From assembly GCA_037043015.1 (NCBI GenBank), contig CM073322.1, positions 33,563,364-33,627,363 on the forward strand: a stretch of DNA of 64,000 nucleotides, given 5' to 3'. Made by a program: the position numbers and the translations under genes. Each line of letters starts with the position of its first letter. Positions within the stretch are counted from its first letter, which is position 1. Under the pieces are notes generated by a model. It was not told where the DNA came from. It did no database searches and saw only the letters and a list, made by a program, of their open reading frames with translations. Shown in pieces: positions 25,501 to 36,990 of this stretch. The stretch is from Bryum argenteum. Its lineage: Eukaryota > Streptophyta > Bryopsida > Bryales > Bryaceae.

Positions 25501-26690
25501 GTAAGGAGTTTGAAACTGTGTTTTGATACACACATAGAACCTTGACAAGTTAGGTACAAGATCTTATGCTTACATACTTGAGATTACTTCAGAAGTTGAA
25601 AATATTCATCTTGCATTGTAAGAAGGTGGTCTTGAGGACTTTTAGCGGTTTTGAGGGCTATCGACTTTAGGGGTTAATAAAAGTGCAAATTTTAGTTTGA
25701 GTAATTTGTAGTGGAGTAGTCCACACCTTGAAATTACTTGATGTATGGTTAGAAAAAGTGGAAGATAAGACCAAGTAGAATCATTATTATTAGGCTCTCG
25801 TGCAATTCGTTATGAATTTTTGAAGCTTCAGTAAAGTAGTGCCCTGAAGTAAGACCCTAAAATATTCATCATCAATACATGGAGAACTGGACTTGGAAAG
25901 TGTTGTGTACCTTTGGTTTGGTAGGTCTAGTAAGTCATCATTGATACAGTTCGAATTTTGAGTATTCGCCCTTAATTAGCGTCTTCTCACATCACGATGA
26001 CCTCGTGACTCGTGACGGATTCTACATGCTAAACAACAATTTGTACTTTCTGGTTGATAAGAAGGACAACCTGTCCGATATTCTTTTGTGTGGTTGCAAA
26101 TGTCACAATGCAACTCCAATTGACATGGTCCATGCAATCTCATGTGACGTTGAGTGCAAAGACCGCAAGACACCTCATTGCAAAATGGTTGATGGCACTG
26201 CACAAATTCAAAACACTTAGAAGATTAATTGTGCAATCTCACATACAATACTCTCAAGGACTTTTAAGTCTCATGCTTACTTGATTTTGATTTGCATAAC
26301 TGATTTTATTTTGATATGCATAGCTTATTTTGAGATTTGTATATATACATATATCTTTTTTGCCCAAGAACCCTCAAAAATATAAATATTACCCGGGTTT
26401 ATTTGTAGGGTCAATTATAGCATTGTCCACATGCTTGTATGTAGGAATAAATTGCATGTGACGGTCAACAAGTAAAGCCTTTCCTACCCCCAAATTTTTT
26501 TTTTCTTACAACAAACTAAAGGACTAAAATCCTCCCTTTAGGATTGTAAATAATAATACGAGGCAAAAAATACCATGAATTGGAACATTAGGTAAAGATA
26601 GGGAGTATTTAATTTATTTTGGTCATCAAAATATTTCCTACACTAATATTCCTTCACTGCACGTGATGTACCAAGCCTCCTATAAAGTCA
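22550..26690. other. AT-rich spacer, no gene supported
   Basis: Mostly AT-rich DNA without recognisable genes. A less AT-rich island at 24.2-25.0 kb holds a possible short two-exon gene, noted separately. A small cysteine-rich open frame (26005-26220 plus) has no family I recognise. The 16-base AAAGACACATCAAGTT occurs twice, near 22690 and 23152. Confidence 0.4.
24226..24525 (-). CDS. Possible small gene, unrecognised
   Basis: Weak evidence. A minus-strand ATG near 24525 opens MAETVSFFCCFVHPQ and runs into a good GT donor (CAG|GTACAT near 24476). Further down, an AG acceptor near 24308 is followed by an open frame ending in SFSMSRITAEYDIFLHSYMNRR and TAA at 24226-24228. The joined phase does not match directly, so a middle exon would be needed. 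I recognise no family. The overlapping plus-strand frame at 24599-24922 is an alternative. Confidence 0.15.
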
Positions 26691-27375
26691 CCCCCAAAGT
26701 AAATCAAAGACACATACCTCATGGTAAGTGTGATGCTTAATCTCTTGGTGATTCTTGAAAAGTTGTCTTGCTTGATCTTTTGGTAATTCTCCAAGTCCAC
26801 AACATCCATTGATACAAATCTCTTGAAAATTGGGCAATATGGCAAGGTTTGGTAGTGTTGAAAGCCTTCGACATCCTTCGAGGTCTAATGTAGTCAATCG
26901 AGATAAATGATCTATGCCTTCAAACTTCCAAACACTAGAGCAATTCAACTCCAATGTGGTTAATGTAGATAGTTGTTCCAACCCCTTTATCTCAAACTTC
27001 AAAGGTAAACGAAGTGAAAGGGCTTGCAAAGAAGGTAAGCATCCAAGTGCACTTGTGTCAAATATTCTATCACGTGCACTTGTGAAACCGAGGAAACTCA
27101 TATGAATAAGCAAATGCTTGAGGGAGTGCAGACGTGAAACACTTTTACACAAAGACCCCAATGAGCGGTCCAAGAAGTAACGAAGATGTAGGTGTTCCAA
27201 AGTCATAGGCATCTCTAGTAGTTCTGATTCGATAGAATCAGCTAAACTTTCCTCTCTCACCTCTACGGATAGTGACTTGAGATTACAACAATTTGTCACA
27301 AACGGAATGCTCTTCAAATTTTTCCCAGAGAGCTGGACAAAACGAAGTTCCGGAAGACACTCTTCATCACCCTCC

Positions 27376-27435
27376 CAATTCAACCACTTCCAATTCAACC
27401 ACTTCCAATTCAACCACTTCCGAGTCAACGACTTC
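27376..27435 (-). repeat. 15-bp tandem repeat inside TNL-2 LRR exon
   Basis: Three exact 15-bp units (CAATTCAACCACTTC on the plus strand) and a fourth diverged unit encode a repeated Lys-Trp-Leu-Asn-Trp on the minus strand. TNL-1 lacks the array, so it arose after the duplication. Confidence 0.9.
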
Positions 27436-28051
27436 TGACTCCATCGGATCTCCACCATGCCATCCACTTTCTTCAAGATCAACACACGAAGGCTCTTCAG
27501 GCACCTTGTATCAAGAGTAAAATTCTCAGGAGTTTGACAACCGACCATCACAAGGCATTCTAACTTCTCACATTGCTCCAATTGCTTAGCATTATGGAAG
27601 ATCCTCCCTTTTCCACCATCGAAGCACACTCTCTTCATCAAACCAAGATTCATTCCAGCTGACCAATTCTTGGAATGCACCCACCAGTCCCTTTCTTTGC
27701 TACCTGTCTTCAACACCAATGACTGTGCAAACTCTATATAGAGGTCATGCATTTCCAGAGTAGGACTTCCCTCGTAAACAAGAGACTTCCGCTGTAATTC
27801 CCTCACCTGCTCGATATGTTAGCAGCATAAAACTATTAGAATCTAATAGCTTTCTCTATCATTTGAACTTCTCACAAGAAGCAAGTTACAAGCAAGCTTT
27901 GAAATCACTAGCTTGGCATCCCAACTATCATTTCCAGAAAGTATTTTAAAAAAGACACATAGTACTCACCTTTCTCTCTACCTCAAGCGGAAAAATTCCA
28001 TGTAATGTAGCAATAAATGATATTCGCCATTTCGAATCCATCGCTTCTAAA

Positions 28052-28117
28052 TCGGAACCCGCAACATTAATGAAGCTCATCCCGTCGGACCCCGCAATAT
28101 TAATAAAGCTCATCCCG
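28052..28117 (-). repeat. 33-bp in-frame tandem duplication in TNL-2
   Basis: Two 33-bp copies (28052-28084, 28085-28117) encode GMSFIN(I/V)AGSD twice in the NB-ARC region. TNL-1 has no second copy. The frame is kept. Confidence 0.85.
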
Positions 28118-30189
28118 TACGCAGAAGTAAAGCGCACATTCAATAATAAGGCCACATCCAAAAATATCAATTTTGTTGAGTCATCTAATGAATAATAGTT
28201 CTTACCCAGAATATCATACACTAGCTTTGAGTCCCTAGACCCTTGCAGTTTATCTTGAGCTGGTAGGTGGTCTTTCCAATTCATGATATTTTCCTCGTCA
28301 ACATCATAGTAGAAGCTCCCCAATGCTCTTAGAACAAGTGGATGGTATTGTTGTGTGGCATACCCATTTTCCTCAAATTGACATTCTTGAAGACATGCTT
28401 CAACAATCTCGTCCTCACAAGATTCTAACGGACATAATAATCTCTTTGGAGCAGCCACTGAAAGAAACAGCTCTTTAGCTTCATGCGCTTCCAACCTTGA
28501 TATGGGCTTGCAATACTTCTCCGTATGAAATATGGACTTCAAAATCGCTTTACTCCTAGAAGTAACCATCACTTTGCTACCGGTTGCTAGTACTGCCTTC
28601 ACTAACCCTCGTGCTTCGTCCCGAGAGCTCTCAGAATCTCCAACGTTATCCACAGCAAGGAACACTGGTGATTGGCCTCTCAATTGACTTTGTAAGTACT
28701 CCAATCCCTACGTAACAACCCAAATACAACCCAAATAGTAGATTAGCTTTCCTTTACGAATTATCGAGCCACAATATCATAAACTCAAACACAGAATCCG
28801 TGAAACAATTGATAGGTGTAGTAGTTAACAAGGTGAAGTATCCTATATATCCTTATACTAGAAAGCCCACGAGTAGGAGTGATATTCTTTATCTGAGATT
28901 CTGAACCGACCTTGTCTGCAACCCACGTGTCGGTACTAGTCAAACCTTGTATTACAGATTTCAACCTTGAAATCCGATTCTCCTCTGCACTCCGCTCTCC
29001 CTCTACATCACTTGGCAGCTCCACGTGACATACCCTCATACCATACTCTTGAAAATAATTGCACATTGCTTTACAAAGGGTGGATTTCCCCACCCCACCA
29101 AGCCCGTATAATCCCAGATAATAACATCCTGCCGTACAAGTGATGTCCTCAGATGTCTCCTCTTCAAACATTTGTGATGTTATCTGTAAGGATTCCAACA
29201 TACACCAAGCTTAAAGGCGTTCAAAGCTTCAAGTGCTATCATTTCAAGATCTCCAAACTACTGATACTATTCTGTTCAGTGATTGCCTTCTACGTACCTT
29301 ACATAGGCGATCATACCCTCGAATGCCATCAATCTTATACTTCAATACTGGAGGCACGCACTTGCAGATTTCCTCCACCAGGGCTGCCCTGTACTTCACT
29401 TCCGAGTTCCCATAATCGCGAAACACCATGCCGTTACACTTCCGTAACTCTCGCACAGCATCACTCCATGAGGCAATCTCCTCGGCCGATACTTTCCCCT
29501 GCTGCCACAAATTCTTCCAGGACTTCCTCACTTTATCCTGCTGCAGCAACTTCTTCCAGGACTTCGTCCAGTGTGTTTTCACTTTCTCGGCAGAGAGGTC
29601 ACTCGGCGACAGCTTATAGAAGACGGGAAACAGTTTCAATTTAGGATTTTTCCCCTGCTTGGACTTCACGAAGGTGCTCAGCTCCAGCATGGGCCACTTC
29701 GAAGTCAAATATCCTTCTGACAGCACCACGACTGCCAACAAGCATTGTTCTGCGGCTGAGATGATCAGAGAAGGGAACTTCTCTCCCTTTGGTAAGCTGC
29801 TTGGAACTTGATCGAAGAAAGGACAGAGATTCATCCGTTTTAAATCGATACAGAGTTGTTCCACAAAAGCTTTCTCATTCCCGCTATGGCTTATAAATAT
29901 GGTGTGCTTGGGAAGGGGCTGAGGAAGACATCTGCCCACATCAACACCACACATTACTACACGAAGAATGTACGCAGACAATCAAACCACAATCTTCAGC
30001 AACTACTCACTTATCGTTTTTGAGCAGAAAACAACTAACTCTGCATTCTCGGCCTAACTGCATATACTTGAAAACCAGAACACTAGCGTATATATGACCT
30101 GCATAGCAACTCGTGTATGAGCCTTTTCGTCATTATATATGATCAACATACCGCATTTGTTCTGCTGGCTGTATTTCATGCTGTCCAAT

Positions 30190-30890
30190 GACGGCCTTGG
30201 AAGGCCCGGAAGAGGAGCGCCTCATTGTTCGTGCGTGCAATGCTTGACAATACTGGTCCAAGAATCCTTATCGCAGCTGAGCTGTAACGATCAAATCGTT
30301 TCAAGAAACAGAGGAGATCTTAGGTACCGATAGCTAAACTATATCACGGGTGCTGCTCTTACATTGAACAAGGTTGGTAATGGCTTGATGATGTCTCGCA
30401 GACCCAATCTGGAAGACCAAGCGTTACTCCATTCGATCAACAACACCCCCCAGCTTGCATGTAAACTGCCACTGCAAAAGCACACCGGAAACATCTGACT
30501 GACTGGTCGGAAGCCGTTCTAGTAGACTCGTTTCATGTGGAAATCTCAAACCCTTTCAAAAGGCCAGACTTTGCCTACAACTCCAGAAATGAAAACGAGA
30601 ACGAATAAGAGTAGAACAGGGATTTTGAGAGGATTGGAGAGCAAGGTTGAGAGTGACACTTACGGATGTAAGTCCAGAAATGTTCGCCCTTAAGTTAGAA
30701 GCGCCACCAACTTCAACGAGCGCAGTAACCAGTCCAACGAGCGCGGGTGCAGGAGAGTCTACCCGAAGGAAATACTATATGTCAAACTAAAGTAAGCGAG
30801 GCTTCTGATAACTCCAGAGTGTTCAAAATCCCCAGAGCTATGGGCAGTCTAGTAACCCTAATAAACGTTGCTGTTGTTCGGTAACAACAT
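30190..30890 (-). repeat. Right flank arm of the inverted TNL duplication
   Basis: This is the reverse-complement counterpart of 16330-16980 and lies upstream of TNL-2. Similarity fades beyond about 30890. Confidence 0.7.
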
Positions 30891-31494
30891 CAGCACCATT
30901 CATTAAGACGTGACGACATTGTTGATGTTTCCCGTACGAAAAGAAATTGCTAACGAGGCTTCGTAAGCATGCAGATCTAGTACCCTGGAAACGAACGTTA
31001 CTATTACCAATCGAGTTCAAGGTCGAGATCAGTACGCTCTAGGGAATGAATCCACAAATGTGAGGGGTTGACTGAGGTCGATCGTATGTAGTACACGACA
31101 ATGGTGACCTACTTGTGACCTAAATAAACCTCCGAGCAACCCCGTCGTTAAAGCGAAACCCTCAAAGCCCACCAAGTCCAGCCTCTTTCCCTCCCAATAG
31201 CTGACCCTAGATGCGTACAACGTGCGAATGATTCGTCGAGGTGTGTATTCAGAGGAAACTACAACACTGTAGAGTTGCTTCATAGAACAGTGATGTCATC
31301 CTCATCACGTCAGCTTGTCACAATTGGCTAGTTTTGAGCTGCAACTGCATAAACAACACCTCAATACCAGCGAAGAAAATGTTCTTACATTCTCAGCATG
31401 ACAATTTGGTATCTGGACGAAAACAGAGGTGAAGCTGGAGCAGAAAGTTTCCCGCTTCTGGTAACAGCATTTGGAATACACATCAGAAATGAGA
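30891..31494. other. Intergenic DNA, no gene seen
   Basis: Small open frames only; none was recognised. Confidence 0.4.
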
Positions 31495-31600
31495 AGCTTG
31501 CGGAATGAGTTCAGGTTGATTTCTGACTTACACCTGCTTCTGCATGGATGATCAATCGTCTCGGTGGCTTCCTCGTACACTTGCAAGATCTTACACAACA
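31495..31600 (-). pseudogene. Degenerate fragment of the last CHLH exon
   Basis: On the minus strand this ~100-bp segment reads VYEEATETI ... EINLNSFRKLL. The matching part of the CHLH last exon at 1.0-1.2 kb reads VYEEANNTF ... [11 protein letters not shown]. The nucleotides agree over GTGTA(C/T)GAGGAAGC, ATGCAGAAGC and AACTC(A/G)TTCCG. An indel of about one codon separates them. The rest of CHLH is absent, so this is a duplicated gene fragment. Confidence 0.65.
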
Positions 31601-32668
31601 TTACCGTCAGATATGTGTCGTGAAAAACCTTGAAGGAGATAAATTCTAATATGCAAGGTCCAAGTATCAAGATCCTTCTGGAGTAAACGGCATAAGACTT
31701 ATATAGCAAACTCCTTACATTTCCTTACATAGCAAACTCACTGTTCCAGAAGGCGGCTCTGTCAAGCTCCTTCAGCGAGCCCAGAATGCGGGAGATGGCC
31801 CCTTCGCAGCCTGTCTTACCCTGAGCCATGTGATTCAAGACCCGCCGCCAGAGGTACGACCTCTGGATCCCGGTTGAATATCCAAGGTGCACCATACATG
31901 GTGACATGGTGAGCACACTGATCGTTGTGTGAACTCCTGTAATGAACTCATTTTGTGAATCCCTCAAAGTCGCACCACCGATTGATGTCAAATAGCACAT
32001 GAGAAACAAGTAATTCTTCCATTGAGGAAGTGTACAATGGGCACTCTGTTTTCATGCCAATCTTCATGGCAGCCAAAATGATTAGCTCTCAATCTAGTTG
32101 CATCAAAATGCACTAGTGCTGCTAACAAGTTCATACTTTACTATGGGTGGTCGGCCAGAGATAATATTGTAAGGAAACACACGGTAGGTATGTCACATTT
32201 GTGTACTTCTGCAGCCAATAAATCAAGTGGTTTTCCAAGTAAGATCCAATTCCTAACAACTATAAAAGCAACAAGCTGAAGATTGGATATAACAAGTGCC
32301 CGAACCACGGATCGAACAGACTCTGCGGATGTGCTACAAAACCAAGTAAACTTCTTAGGAGCAGGACTAGACGACTTGCAGTCGCCTGAAAGTGCTACAA
32401 GTCCCTAATTTACTAACTACTAATAATAGGCACATACAGCAATAAATGAAAAACGAAAGCTAGATGATTCAAGTGCTCTACTTTATGTGTACAAAACGCT
32501 AGAAACCAGCCCAACCAGCAGGGAGCTCATGCTAAACTAAGATGCAAGTCTATTAAGAGTAAGAGAAAATGTGCGACACAAACGTGAAGCCGAAGAGCTT
32601 CTACATACACGACCTGCATTACTTCGGAGTTATCAAATAAAGCCTATGTAAGGAAACAGATTTGTGAC
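31601..32668. other. Intergenic DNA and SBDS 3' flank
   Basis: This includes a 94-codon minus-strand frame (31725-32009) of unfamiliar sequence (for example LWRRVLNHMAQGKTGC). It could be an exon or exon fragment, but no family was recognised. The part nearest 32669 should be the SBDS 3' UTR. Confidence 0.4.
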
Positions 32669-34381
32669 CTAGCGACTATACTCATCCCTGTCATTGATGC
32701 CGTAGTCAACATCCGTATCAGCTAAACACTCTTCAGCAGATAGAGGAGGCAATCCACTCATTTTCCTTTTCAAGTTGTGCTTATGCCAATCGCTCTTGAA
32801 ATGCTCCCGATACTGTTTGGCGTCACCAACCTCCCTGTTGCACGTCTTGCACGATTGCTGCTTAACGCCAGTGTCTCCAGAAGCTGATGCTTTTGGTGCT
32901 GGTGTTCTCCTCACCTCTGCGGGAGCATCAGATCCGACTGGCACAGATGCACCGGATACTGATGCCGAATCCCTCAATCTTTGAGCCAAGCGCTCTTCAT
33001 CCACGTGAGAAACATGCGCCGCATTGTAGTCGTCGTCATCATTGAAGTCGTCGATGTTGCTCTCTCCTTCTCCTTGCACGGCCATGGAGACAACCTCAAG
33101 AGTTCCTTGCAACTCTCTCACCAAAGTGTCACACTCACGAAAGTGGCCTGGATCTATCTTGCAAACCTGAAAAGGCAAGTGCAATGTCAGAACTTCAACC
33201 GATTGAAACATCAGCATCCTTTTAAGGTACCACCATTCTAACAATATAGAAGAAACAGGTCATGTAGAAAGAGCATAAGTGCTACTGAAGATTAGAAAGT
33301 ATACCAAGGAAGTAGTGTTGGTCGTCTCTTCTCTGCCTTCGATTTGTGAGTTCCAAGAGTTTAATGTTGTAGAAAGTTGATCAATCTGGCTTGTAGGCAC
33401 CACAAATCGTAGTTTCATGCGAGCTCTAGTGATTGGATACTTGCTCTGCAACTCTCTTATCAACTCAAGTGCCTGCAAACACAATCCAAAGGTTGATAAT
33501 GACTCCATTGTCAAGAATGAACCGACATGTGAACCAAATTGACGTTCATCAGCAGCACGCACCGTGTTTGAATAACTAGCACTCTGGAAAACAGTGCAGG
33601 GGTACGTCGACGACACGAAGAGGAACCATTCACAAAGGGATGAGCTGACGGAGATGAAGGGAGAGCTACCTGCTGCTTGGAGTTTCGATGTGGATCAACA
33701 GCGAAGTGAACCTCTCGCATGAGCCGCTCAATCATTGTGATGGTATAAGGTCGCTCGGTCTCGGGATTTACAGTCTTCGCCATGACGATTGTGGCAATAT
33801 CTCGGAACTGATTTGATAGCTGAGATTCTCTTTCTCTGTCGGCCACCTGCAGTTCGCCTTTCTCCAAAATCTGTTCCAAGAAATTAGGGTTTCAGAATCT
33901 CAACTCTTACAGGGCAGTGAGCGGCAAGGCCTCGCAGCGGAAGAGGAAGAAACAACACGCATGAACTTACTTACCTCCAGGCAAACCCTATCCTCGTCAT
34001 CGGTGCCGAATACTTGAATTAAATCTTTGGATTTTGCCAAAACTCCTTTCGACACATTTGTGAACACAGTATGCGTCTGAAGAACTTCATCTATGTCTTT
34101 CTCCCTGATCACAAACCCACCATGAAACACATCAAGCTTCGCAGACCACCACTATCGTCTCTATCAACCAAAATCAAGAGTCGCAACCACTGTCAACACC
34201 AGCTGGAACGAAGAATAAATCACAAAGATGCGATCTCGGATCATTACACTCGGGATCTCCATGAGAGGACTTTGTTCTTAAAGCAAGCAATCTCAAAGCG
34301 GAAGCCATGTTTACGGACTCGCACAACAGCGACATTCGTTAGGCGCTTCTGCCCAATTGGTTGCTTCACAGACCGCGACAT
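32669..34381 (-). CDS. SBDS: Ribosome maturation protein SBDS (5 exons)
   Basis: In other eukaryotes SBDS works with the GTPase EFL1 to remove eIF6 from pre-60S subunits in the cytoplasm. Exons on the minus strand: 34248-34381, 33975-34104, 33670-33870, 33305-33472, 32669-33166; all GT-AG and in frame, 376 codons plus stop. The start is ATG 34381 ([20 protein letters not shown]). The N-terminal FYSH domain ([34 protein letters not shown]) is followed by the helical domain ([46 protein letters not shown]) and the C-terminal domain (DPGHFRECD). As in Arabidopsis, a C2H2-type zinc finger follows an acidic/Ser-rich linker at about residues 317-345 (CKTCN ... [17 protein letters not shown]). The gene looks intact. 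Confidence 0.97.
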
Positions 34382-34959
34382 GCTTGGAACTACTTCACTC
34401 TTAACTCTGAAAAAAATCAACAATAGAGATTCATCAAAAATTGCTACTATTAGAAACAGAGAGCCTCCAAAAGCTGCACGTATCCAATTCTCCTCTCCGT
34501 TTTTGACCTAAAATTTCACCTCCTCGTCAATTTAACCTAAAAACGCACATAGAGCACAAGACTCAATTTTCGGACGCCATACGATTCTAATCATGCGACC
34601 TAAGTGATTGGAAAAACCAGTCAATTAGTCAGCTTCATGCGAACCTCAATTCTCGTCCAATTTGAAGCGAGTCTAAAATTCCCGATGCAAAAGAACTGAG
34701 CTCTGAATCCACTACATGCAACTGGCGACTTCCAGTATACCGTAATCAGAAGACCTAAGTTAGCTCCTTGACACCACGGCTGCGATCACTGCGAACTTCA
34801 AACTCTCGCAAGGGCAAAGCCGCCGACTCTGGGGGAGGAAGGCAGGACGGGGGCCGATCGGTACTGGTATTTCTCGGTCACGGGTATCAACTAAATAGGT
34901 CGGGTATTAGCATCTCATCTAGAGTACCACGCCTGTATGGCCAATTCGGTAGAAACTAA
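34382..34959. promoter_or_regulatory. SBDS 5' flank / presumed promoter
   Basis: The non-coding stretch upstream of the SBDS start. No specific motif could be assigned. It ends at the Harbinger-like MITE, which lies ~580 bp from the start codon. Confidence 0.4.
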
Positions 34960-35635
34960 AGGTCTGTTCGCACCTGGCCTTTGCAAAGAGCGTGTATAAA
35001 AATTTAACACCTCCTAAAGTTGAGGAGGAATGCCTTCTTTTCAAGAAAGGTGTCTCAATGAGGTTCGTAAAGGTGTAATCGATAGTTGGGGGATTATATA
35101 AGACACCCTCAAGTGCCACATTAGTTAAGTTTACTTTTTAAGTCAAGAAAACTTGGGAATATTTCCAATTTTGGTGCTCCCTTAACAATCACCTACTATT
35201 ATTCAAATATTTTTTGTCCTCCTAAGGCCCAAACCACATGAGAGGAAAGGTGGTAAGTTGGATGAATTGTATTGGTTCAAATGAGCAACTGGTTACTACA
35301 TGAGAGGAAGTATGGGAAGAAGCAAAAATGACATGGAACAACTTTATAGCTTTGGATTTTGCTTTGGATAATGCTTTGGGATCTACATGACAATAAAGTA
35401 AGGTGACATGGCACAATAAATGTATTCCAAACTACCAGGCACTGGTGCTTGGAAGCCCACATTGTAAGGAGAAAAACAAGGAAAAAGAAGGCAAAGTGCC
35501 ATGCTAATACTCTTTCTTTAAAGCGTGCCAGGTAGACATCCATTTAGGATCGGTTATTACCAAAAAATACACACTTTCTTGTGGAAATAATACCCCTTTC
35601 TAAGACCACCACTAAGGCCAGGTGCGAACGGGCCT
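34960..35635. mobile_element. PIF/Harbinger (Tourist-like) MITE, 676 bp
   Basis: The terminal inverted repeats are AGGTCTGTTCGCACCTGG (left) and AGGCCCGTTCGCACCTGG (inverse of right), two mismatches in the first 18 bp, continuing GCCTT. TAA flanks both ends (34957-34959, 35636-35638), the 3-bp target duplication typical of the superfamily. No transposase frame is present, so it is non-autonomous. Confidence 0.85.
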
Positions 35636-36557
35636 TAAGTCCTATTCTGAGTGGTCAAATTTTCCGGGATCATTCTATTTTTCAGAAAGACGTATAGGTA
35701 CCAAAAGAACCGGAATATTGAAGAAAATTGTTTTTTGAATTCAAAAACTCAAATTTAAACATCTATTTGGCACTACATTGTTGAATTGGCCATGTAGGTA
35801 CGGTATTAAAGCAATGGACTGTTAGTTGGCTTATTTCAAGTTAGTTTATTTATTCCATAAAGGAGCGTGGAGTTTGTTTAGAGTCGTTGTTTATTGTAGC
35901 GACGGTCTCAGTTACTAGATATATATAATATGAAGTAAATGTTGTATGAAAAATGTAGAGTTGTCCCATATCGTTCCAACAAGATTATTCAAGTTCCCAA
36001 AATTCTCATACTTCAGAAGATATTAATGTTATCCGTATAGTAAGGGGTGGATTTGGGGTACAAAATTTTGGAGATACCCTATATACCATAAGTTGGAGGG
36101 TAACGACAAACTCAAGACAAAATATTTGAGTCTAGGACATGTGCAAACCAAACTAAGCATGACAACTACATTATTGAATTCCAAATCATTGTAGCTTTAA
36201 AAGTAGGTAGAGTAACTACTTGAAGTACAAGTAAATAACATTCCAAAATTACCATTATTATAGCTTTGAGTATCATTGTCGTCTAAGAAACAAAAATTAA
36301 TATGCAATGATTAAGTAAAGGATATCTAATTTAACAAACAAAATTTTAATGAAGATGTTGAAGTTTGAGGAACAAATCGGGACCAAACGAATCTGGTATT
36401 TCACTTATGAGAATGAGGCTTTGGATAAACGAAGTAGAGAATTTAGGAAGATGGTCGCCACTTACAAACCTTTAACCCCTAAAGCTGAATGAGGCCCAAA
36501 TCGAGTCGATTAGACTTTGGTTAGGTTTCAACCTTATGCAAGCCCAAGTTTGTTATT

Positions 36558-36990
36558 TTCACATGTAGAAAAAGTTGTAAGGCATGACCTCACCGTTTGG
36601 ATTTTCAATCCAATAACTTTTTACATGCCTTTTAACCTCTAAATGGTTTGACTCATTTGTAGTAAAATGAACACATCCTCAAGAGCATTGTCATAGGTGG
36701 AGGTAAAAGTGTGTTATCCAAATCTCAACCGTACAATCTTGTCGTAGACATATTGAACATCATGTGGGTCAAATTTTGAGTCATGAGGCTTCATAGATTG
36801 CGAGATCATAATGTATTAATACTCAAAAATGATCACATAATTTCATCATTTTCACTTTAAAGTGAAAATGCTACCATTAGACTTATTGCAATGAAAAAGT
36901 CACCAATTAGAATGTTGTTCACCTTCATCTCAGTAGCATCCTTGAACAAAAAAAAACCATGACAAAAATTTCTTTGTGCAAATTATGGCC
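36558..36990 (-). repeat. Dispersed repeat, inverted partners at 12.4 and 13.8 kb
   Basis: Inverse copies of two interspersed segments described at 12439-12530 and 13770-14070. Here they lie next to each other, which suggests they are parts of one longer element family. Confidence 0.65.

Larger units (their letters stand above)
26718..30189 (-). pseudogene. TIR-NBS-LRR gene, start and splice-donor damage (TNL-2)
   Basis: The inverted twin of TNL-1 with the same exon plan on the minus strand: 30152-30189, 29298-29931, 28893-29183, 27970-28707, 26718-27806. Domains in order: TIR (TIFISHSGNEKAF), P-loop GLGGVGKST, FLAVDNVGD, KVMVTSRSK, MHDLYIEF, then an LRR region longer and more intact than its twin (LSTLTTLEL, LSRLTTLDLEGC). 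Two lesions stand out. The codon aligned with the TNL-1 ATG is ATT (30187-30189), leaving an in-frame ATG at 30156 just before the TIR. The exon-3 donor is AT instead of GT (28891-28892), so without a cryptic site the product would end shortly after the P-loop exon. Two in-frame tandem duplications also occur (28052-28117 and 27376-27435). The exon after 26718 was not found. Confidence 0.85.

Noticed and set aside
26005-26220. Cysteine-rich small secreted protein
   Set aside because: No signal peptide at the start and no known cysteine pattern. It lies in a repetitive spacer with open frames on both strands.
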